NCBI GenBank assembly: GCA_017463565.1
Contig: JAFTOZ010000060.1
Location: forward strand, 1-35,371
DNA from: Clostridia bacterium
GTDB taxonomy: Bacteria; Bacillota; Clostridia; Christensenellales; CAG-1252
Length of the DNA: 35,371 nt
Direction: 5' to 3'
The position numbers and the translations under genes were made by a program. The notes beneath the pieces were generated by a model. It ran no database searches. It had not been told where the DNA came from and saw nothing but the letters and a program-made list of their open reading frames with translations. Below, one piece after another: positions 31,601-35,371 of the stretch (the stretch's first letter is position 1; each line of letters opens with the position of its first letter).

Positions 31601-31715
31601 CGAGAAAAACAAGATCGCTACCGTCTGCTACGGCAATGCCCGTGCTGACGCCAACCAACAGAAAAACCAACGTTGCCAATCCTATGAAAATCCAAAAGTG
31701 CCGTGATTTTGCCAT
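28590..31715 (-). CDS. Giant type I membrane surface protein with MBG-like repeats and charged cytoplasmic tail
   Basis: 1041 residues. AAGGAG lies inside the end of the upstream gene, 8 nt before the ATG. A signal sequence (about 8-30) is followed by about 830 extracellular residues built of beta modules of 70-90 residues. These recur around strands such as SYQIKPYPVALSV, YTLSVTKAQPALAG, LYVAPKPVALTVHARTVAYG and LTVEARPLSVRV, the MBG/YDG-type pattern of bacterial surface proteins. A membrane helix (about 863-888, NWALIGGLIAAGVAVLVLI) leads to a tail of about 150 residues, rich in Glu, Lys and Arg and predicted to be helical (LTPAERLALREKEEKFNQYR), ending in an acidic DDDDEVD. The sizeable cytoplasmic tail is unusual for an MBG protein and suggests inside-outside linkage. 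No enzyme motif. Confidence 0.8.
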   Translation of the reverse strand: MAKSRHFWIFIGLATLVFLLVGVSTGIAVADGSDLVFLDGQEVVEAVRNGDTYTLVYRPNMSLTLAMETADGTPISVDTNAPMTSAGTYGRWVTCNGITSYIQIVIQKMTVPLAWQTETMEGIFGQTHTPIAVATDGGEYQIDYYARSDYSVGIEALATYDAGTYSVFAKINETNYDGKLTGSYQIKPYPVALSVVEVQTLSFDQVVDKSMAELFSLSVEPPFRAICKLTDANSTMSYIETVGEYSVQFFYEGKSSNFLYPSTPVYTLSVTKAQPALAGEALQLAYRPQLATLFPQNLLDAYGSAYWLENSAGEIIQRRPEGFSFAFFENDEGAPGAALASFPTDIGSYWVEIAYLGDTNYEGCAALQIPLAITKQDVSNELAMWPAENTRYDGNAKDIIYEVDNEDYRLWTESGNQADIRVDYYQGESLLPGAPSLPGEYRAVLVLDSACFVGSHEMAFTVTHAALSEETVRYTKEWVYGQEVLPSPTASVSETIDGNWQILYAVTGSSEWTNQPKHSGWYDLRITLSEDSRYTFDHVYQQGLYVAPKPVALTVHARTVAYGDSINWGTPRYGELGVGDVWWPDGGILAADRAAFLQSLSLAVLVEGQEILGADARLTAGMRLLVQLVSSASDYVVSLAEESWLTVEARPLSVRVDLPSIYYGATPRPYVSVDSTRVVFNQDAAMLADCFEIVWLSADGEVLPEAPTEVGNYAVRTKPKADLSPALAALVANYAPIHTTTQWQIKSKQVATNQSGFEVEGLFEEGQSLTVEKGIAADYQSVVKQYAAGYNAQAVYQIDRTPSSTGTVTVRLDITGIKNAILLVSYDNTTWQRVDCTQSGSWLIFEAPYLASRYLVCSPEETNWALIGGLIAAGVAVLVLIILLVVRATRRGKTQTATVATPNADRHKSEEDELDDIIATFDESTVVRELTPAERLALREKEEKFNQYRQRLARMRGGGDKAMQDKLAEYSLSCADDEAIIMKMIAEDEARAKALEEEILAEEEEAAATPAAVILARPDYELNARQVAPTHRKDDDDEVDI

Positions 31716-31718
31716 GCG

Positions 31719-34700
31719 TTATGCTCCTTCTTGGGTGCGAACCACCTGCCAGCTTTCGGGGTATGCGTCTTTGCCCCGACCGCTATAATAACCAATTTGT
31801 ACTCCCTGTCCAACCGAAAGGGTAGCAGAGAAGGTGGCGGTGCCCGACACCTGTCCCATACCCACGCCACCGCCGATATAGCCGACGTTTGTTTTGAGGG
31901 TAATTTCTAACGTTGCGCTACATTCGCTGACGTCCTGGGTACTATCCAATCGACCTGCCACACCGCCAATACATACTTCGTCTGCGTAGCCCGAAACAAC
32001 CAGTTTGCTTTGGGTGCGTAGCGTGGCGGTGCCTGTGGCGAGTGCGCCCACGTAGGCTTTGCCACCACCGAGGGTTAGTGCCAATCCCAAGCGACCCTCC
32101 AGGGATCCGCCTGTCATATATGCAACCATGCCCACGTATACGTCTCCGTCTGCCGTGACCGAAAGATCTGCCTCGCCCGAAACGCTACAACCGTGGGTAT
32201 TCGCCACCAAACCTCCAACGAGCAATCCTTGCGCCACAAGGGGAGTTTGCTCGGTGCCTACGTAGCCGTGCAGGGTAGAGGCGGTTGCTTTTGCTACCAA
32301 ACCACCTACCGTGTTTGCAGAAAGGGTGCCTTGTACTTGGCAGGATTGCATGGTGGTATTTTCTGTCTCCACCGCGATACCGCCTGCGGTAGTCCCCAAA
32401 AGCGTTGCTTGCACGCTCACGCCCGAAAAGACGCTGTTTTTCGCATATAAGACGGCGCCTGCCACCGTTGTGCCACGCAGGTTGGCGGTAATTGAAACGT
32501 TTGTAAGCTTGGAATCAACGGCCTGTCTTGCAAGGGTTACAACTTCCCCCTCACCACTCAGGTCGGCAAAGACGAATTGGATATCGCGCAGGGTTGCGCC
32601 CACCAGGTTTCCAAACAGTCCAATAGTGCTATCCGGTTGGATATCCAGCAGGGAATAACGGCCGTCTGCGTGCAATCCGCTCAACGTGCCGCTAAAAGAT
32701 TCGGTTGCGGAAAATAGCGGAGAAATCTCTCCCACCGAAATATCCGCCGTCAGTAGGAAATGCGCACCGGGGTGCTCCGCCAGTAGTTTCAAATCTTCGG
32801 CGGTAGAAATCAAATAGGGTTTGTGCTCGGTGCCAAACGGCTCGTAGTCCACCGTAGCGTATACACCCTCGCTCAACAGAGAGGGTAGGCGCCAACTGCC
32901 TTCTTCTCCAAGCGCATACACGGACAAAAGATAGGTGCCGTCTAGGTTGAGGAAATCACGTAGAGAGATTTGTGCAGAGGGCGTGTAGTAAATACCGTCT
33001 TGCCATACGATTGCGTAGGTTTTTGCCTCTGCCACCGTCTGCCAACTGAGAATCTCGCCCTGCAGCGTAACTTCGCCGGGTGTAGCCAATCTCGTGGGCA
33101 TAAAGGTTTTTTCTGCCGAATAGGGAGAGTCCAGAGTGGGAGCGGTGCCAAGCGCACGCACACGCACCGTGCCCTCTAGATTTGCAACCTCATATTGGGG
33201 GTCGGCGGTGCTATATACCTCGCCGTTAATGCAAAGTTCGTAGCCGGATGAACTGCCACGCCAACGCAAGGTAGTGCCGTCATAGGTCAACGAAGAGGGA
33301 ATAGGCTCGCAGGTATAGGTAGGCAGAGGATCTCCCTTGTCGTCATAGCCCGTTGGCCAACAGCACAGGCCTTCGCTCCACAGAGAGTCCACGCCGCCTG
33401 CGGGAGCGAGCGCGCGCACGTAGATGGTGAGGATAGACCCTGCCAAGCTGGAATGCACCTCCCATTGGGGTTTGTTTACGTACCAAGTGCTACTGCCAAG
33501 GGTGGTATCGTAGGGGGTATCCACCAAAATCTCGTAGGCATCTGCGCCTGCTACCGAACCAAAACTCAACACACCGTCTATACAGCGCAGGCCAACGGGC
33601 GCAGGCAATGCGTCCACAGCCACACGGCCGGAGTGCACGGAAATCTCAATCTCGGCGCTAGGGGGAGAATCGGAACAAATGCCCTCTCGACCGAGAGCGT
33701 GCACGCGCACACGATAAGTGCCGTCGGTAAGTCCGCTGAGGGAGAATGCCGTCTGCGAAGAAATCTGTGTTTGTGTGGAGTTTCCTGATTTGATACTCAA
33801 TGAGTATTGGGCGCAGTTATCGACCCCCTGCCAACGGAGGGTATGCCCCTCCGCCTCCAAATGGGTGGGGGCAGATGGCGTGGGCAATGGGAAAGTCGGA
33901 CCGTCACCGTGTGCAGAGTCGCGATAGATATGGTTGCCCTCGTCACCGAGGGTGATCAGGCTATAGGTATAGGTTTGGGTGGAGTCGGTGTGCAAAGAGG
34001 CATCCAGCGGATAGGTGTATATTTCGCCGGAATGGGTCTCGCTCTCACCCACGTGTGGGGGAATCACAGCAAGCAGGTTTCGGTTGAGATACAACGCATA
34101 GCCGTATGCACGGTGAACCCCCTGCCAGCGCAAAAGCGGCTCGCCTGTGCCGTCAAAACTCAACTTCGCGGCGGCTAAGCGTGGGGGCACGATTTGTCCG
34201 TGCACCACTTGCACACGGTAGAGGGTGCTTTTGGCGCTATCTGCCAGGGTGGGGTGTCCAACGGCTTGCACCTGCACACCATAGTCGCCGTCTGTGGCAA
34301 AATGTAGGTAGCAACGGTTGCTACCCTCAATTCGAGCATAAACTTTGCTGTTGACCCACACCACGTAGGCAGAGGCGCCGGGTACGTTGGACCATACCAA
34401 TTCGCCCTCGCCGTTCACCTCTGCAATGGTGGGCGCATTCATATATTCCACCGTGGGTGGATTGTAAGTATAGGCGTATTCGGCAAACTCGCCAACCTGG
34501 TCGTTTTCGCCCAGGGCACGCACACGGAATACCACGCTTTCTCTGGTGGTGTAAGTGTAGTAGTTATCTTGCACGATAGCCACGGTAGCGCCGTCTACGT
34601 CCACCTCGTAGCTCACCGCACCCTCTACGGGCAGCCACGCCAAAATCGCCCCGTCGTACAACAGGGATTGCGGAGCCGCCAAGGGCTGCGGTGTGCAGGC

Positions 34701-34757
34701 CACCAATACCAGACCCAAGCACACCAATAGAATACTGACGATCAATCCTTTTTTCAT
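31719..34757 (-). CDS. Giant lipoprotein with tandem Fn3-like modules and GLUG-like beta-helix
   Basis: The ATG at 34757 is chosen (1012 residues, MKKGLIVSILLV); the frame from 34799 would start within the promoter. Lipobox LVAC puts lipidated Cys at residue 21. Residues about 25-645 contain seven fibronectin-III-like modules, each with a W after strand B and an alternating Y-x-V strand, for example GAILAWLPVEGAVSYEVDVD, GEGELVWSNVPGASAYVVWV and EGHTLRWQGVDNCAQYSLSI. From about residue 650 (KPYLISTAEDLKLLAEH) to the end, short Gly-rich turns such as VGGLVA, VGALAT and IGGVAG repeat about every 20-35 residues, as in GLUG-motif beta-helices. It was probably made to bind glycans or neighbouring surface proteins. 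It is first in the three-gene operon. Confidence 0.82.
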   Translation of the reverse strand: MKKGLIVSILLVCLGLVLVACTPQPLAAPQSLLYDGAILAWLPVEGAVSYEVDVDGATVAIVQDNYYTYTTRESVVFRVRALGENDQVGEFAEYAYTYNPPTVEYMNAPTIAEVNGEGELVWSNVPGASAYVVWVNSKVYARIEGSNRCYLHFATDGDYGVQVQAVGHPTLADSAKSTLYRVQVVHGQIVPPRLAAAKLSFDGTGEPLLRWQGVHRAYGYALYLNRNLLAVIPPHVGESETHSGEIYTYPLDASLHTDSTQTYTYSLITLGDEGNHIYRDSAHGDGPTFPLPTPSAPTHLEAEGHTLRWQGVDNCAQYSLSIKSGNSTQTQISSQTAFSLSGLTDGTYRVRVHALGREGICSDSPPSAEIEISVHSGRVAVDALPAPVGLRCIDGVLSFGSVAGADAYEILVDTPYDTTLGSSTWYVNKPQWEVHSSLAGSILTIYVRALAPAGGVDSLWSEGLCCWPTGYDDKGDPLPTYTCEPIPSSLTYDGTTLRWRGSSSGYELCINGEVYSTADPQYEVANLEGTVRVRALGTAPTLDSPYSAEKTFMPTRLATPGEVTLQGEILSWQTVAEAKTYAIVWQDGIYYTPSAQISLRDFLNLDGTYLLSVYALGEEGSWRLPSLLSEGVYATVDYEPFGTEHKPYLISTAEDLKLLAEHPGAHFLLTADISVGEISPLFSATESFSGTLSGLHADGRYSLLDIQPDSTIGLFGNLVGATLRDIQFVFADLSGEGEVVTLARQAVDSKLTNVSITANLRGTTVAGAVLYAKNSVFSGVSVQATLLGTTAGGIAVETENTTMQSCQVQGTLSANTVGGLVAKATASTLHGYVGTEQTPLVAQGLLVGGLVANTHGCSVSGEADLSVTADGDVYVGMVAYMTGGSLEGRLGLALTLGGGKAYVGALATGTATLRTQSKLVVSGYADEVCIGGVAGRLDSTQDVSECSATLEITLKTNVGYIGGGVGMGQVSGTATFSATLSVGQGVQIGYYSGRGKDAYPESWQVVRTQEGA

Positions 34758-34789
34758 CTCTCGTGTGCGCCTACGTAACGTTATGTTTA

Positions 34790-34819
34790 ATTGTAGCACA
34801 CCTCTTGCGCTCGCGCAAG
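34790..34819 (-). promoter_or_regulatory. Promoter and palindromic operator of the giant surface-protein operon
   Basis: On the minus strand TTGCGC (34818-34813), 17 nt spacer, TACAAT (34795-34790) with TG before it. The -35 box lies inside a perfect palindrome CTTGCGC-tc-GCGCAAG (34804-34819), a good repressor site. Confidence 0.65.
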
Positions 34820-34964
34820 TATCAATTTTTTATACTGCGAAAATCGCGCGCGCCCTATTTCTCCCAATACCACGCTAACTCGTGCAATATCGTACTTATC
34901 TGCTTGAATATCATTTCTCTGCTGTTTAGCAATCCCCTTGGATTAGCAATCTTTTCCAAACCGC

Positions 34965-34993
34965 TTGTCAAAGCCACCAAGCCGTGCTATAAT
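34965..34993 (+). promoter_or_regulatory. Promoter of tRNA-Ser(UGA)
   Basis: TTGTCA (34965-34970), 17 nt spacer, TATAAT (34988-34993) with TGC before it. The 115 nt between this and the divergent promoter hold nothing recognisable. Confidence 0.85.
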
Positions 34994-35008
34994 AAGCAAG
35001 CAACAAAT

Positions 35009-35097
35009 GGAGGCATATCGAAGTGGTCACAACGAGGCGGTCTTGAAAACCGTTAGGGTGCAAGCCCACGGGGGTTCGAATCCCTCTGCCTCCGCCA
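35009..35097 (+). tRNA. tRNA-Ser (anticodon UGA)
   Basis: Acceptor GGAGGCA/TGCCTCC, discriminator G (35094) followed by encoded CCA (35095-35097). The anticodon loop is CTTGAAA with anticodon TGA, followed by a long class II variable arm, and the T-loop is GTTCGAATC. It decodes UCA and other UCN codons by wobble. Confidence 0.94.
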
Positions 35098-35106
35098 AAA
35101 GGAAAT

Positions 35107-35146
35107 AAAACGAACTTTGAGAAATCGGAGTTCGTTTTGTTTTTTA
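35107..35146. terminator. First terminator after tRNA-Ser(UGA)
   Basis: AAAACGAACT (35107-35116) pairs with AGTTCGTTTT (35129-35138), then G and a T run. The A-rich left side suggests use in both directions. Confidence 0.85.
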
Positions 35147-35191
35147 ATACGGAGTATTTCGGCATCACAATTCACCTAAAATAATCAATAT

Positions 35192-35230
35192 AGCCCGTAG
35201 CTTCTTTACAAGGAGCTATGGGCTTTTTTC
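35192..35230 (+). terminator. Second terminator after tRNA-Ser(UGA)
   Basis: AGCCCGTAGCT (35192-35202) pairs with AGCTATGGGCT (35214-35224) with one G-U pair, then a T run. No gene lies between it and the first terminator. Confidence 0.8.
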
Positions 35231-35234
35231 TTTT

Positions 35235-35265
35235 ATCGGGCTTTATACGAAGCCTGATTTTTTTG
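35235..35265 (+). terminator. Third terminator after tRNA-Ser(UGA)
   Basis: ATCGGGCTT (35235-35243) pairs with AAGCCTGAT (35250-35258) with one G-U pair, then seven T. Confidence 0.75.
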
Positions 35266-35371
35266 CCTTTCGTGGTGGCTTAGTGTAGCACGGTTCTCGA
35301 AAATATCAACGCGAAAAAATATGACTGAAAACCTATAAAAAACGCCTTAAAAGTCAAGTAGCAATACTTGG
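35266..35371. other. Unassigned right edge
   Basis: AT-rich sequence with no coding frame, promoter or repeat that can be supported within the window. Confidence 0.3.

Noticed and set aside
31719-34799. Longer start for the Fn3 lipoprotein at 34799
   Set aside because: It would begin within the -10 box and would push the lipoprotein signal peptide away from the N-terminus.
1-35371. CRISPR array, insertion sequence or prophage genes
   Set aside because: No regularly spaced repeats with spacers, no transposase and no phage structural genes were seen on either strand.

Overview
The window looks like a chromosomal segment of an endospore-forming Firmicute, probably a member of the Clostridia. 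Three adjacent genes are sporulation or germination genes (spoIIR, sleB, ypeB). Starts carry strong AGGAGG-type ribosome sites, promoters are of the TTGACA/TATAAT type, and most genes end in hairpin plus T-run terminators. Most of the window is moderately GC-rich by eye, but 8.0-11.7 kb is clearly AT-richer. The species cannot be named from the sequence.

Layout. 1-4684 (+): an envelope operon with the end of a multi-pass ABC-2-like permease, a membrane-anchored beta-helix protein and a lipoprotein ending in an InlB-type repeat. 4752-7675 (+): a promoter, a yybP-ykoY (Mn2+) riboswitch with its terminator, and a P2A-type cation ATPase. 7693-7779: a branched terminator-like RNA element. 7886-7974: tRNA-Ser(GCU). 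8.0-11.7 kb: an AT-rich stretch between two tRNA loci. It holds the wreck of a Crp/Fnr-type regulator, a strongly structured ncRNA with its own promoter and terminator, a membrane-bound HTH/zinc-ribbon regulator and its partner lipoprotein. 11939-12254 (-): a tRNA operon fMet-Met-Glu-Val. 12378-15120 (+): feoAB with a palindromic operator pair. 15218-17202 (+): a cytosolic M13 peptidase. 17352-19159 (+): a cyclophilin and a lone trpB. 19221-22225 (-): ispE-rel, with ispE probably on a leaderless mRNA. 22321-24926 (+): spoIIR-sleB-ypeB. 24960-26177 (-): a VanW-family protein. 26255-26918 (+): a methyltransferase. 26975-34757 (-): two giant surface proteins (a seven-module Fn3-like lipoprotein and an MBG-like protein with one TM helix and a charged cytoplasmic tail), followed by an overlapping acyl-CoA-synthetase-like gene. 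35009-35094 (+): tRNA-Ser(UGA), followed by three stacked terminators.

How the parts work together. Metal homeostasis appears twice: Mn2+-sensing control of an efflux ATPase, and ferrous iron uptake by FeoAB. spoIIR-sleB-ypeB joins a forespore signalling protein to the cortex-lytic enzyme and its partner. Three separate loci encode large secreted or lipid-anchored proteins with beta-rich modules, so much of the window serves the cell envelope. The best candidates for undescribed biology are the structured ncRNA beside the HTH/zinc-ribbon/TM regulator and lipoprotein, the branched element at 7693-7779, and the giant surface-protein operon.
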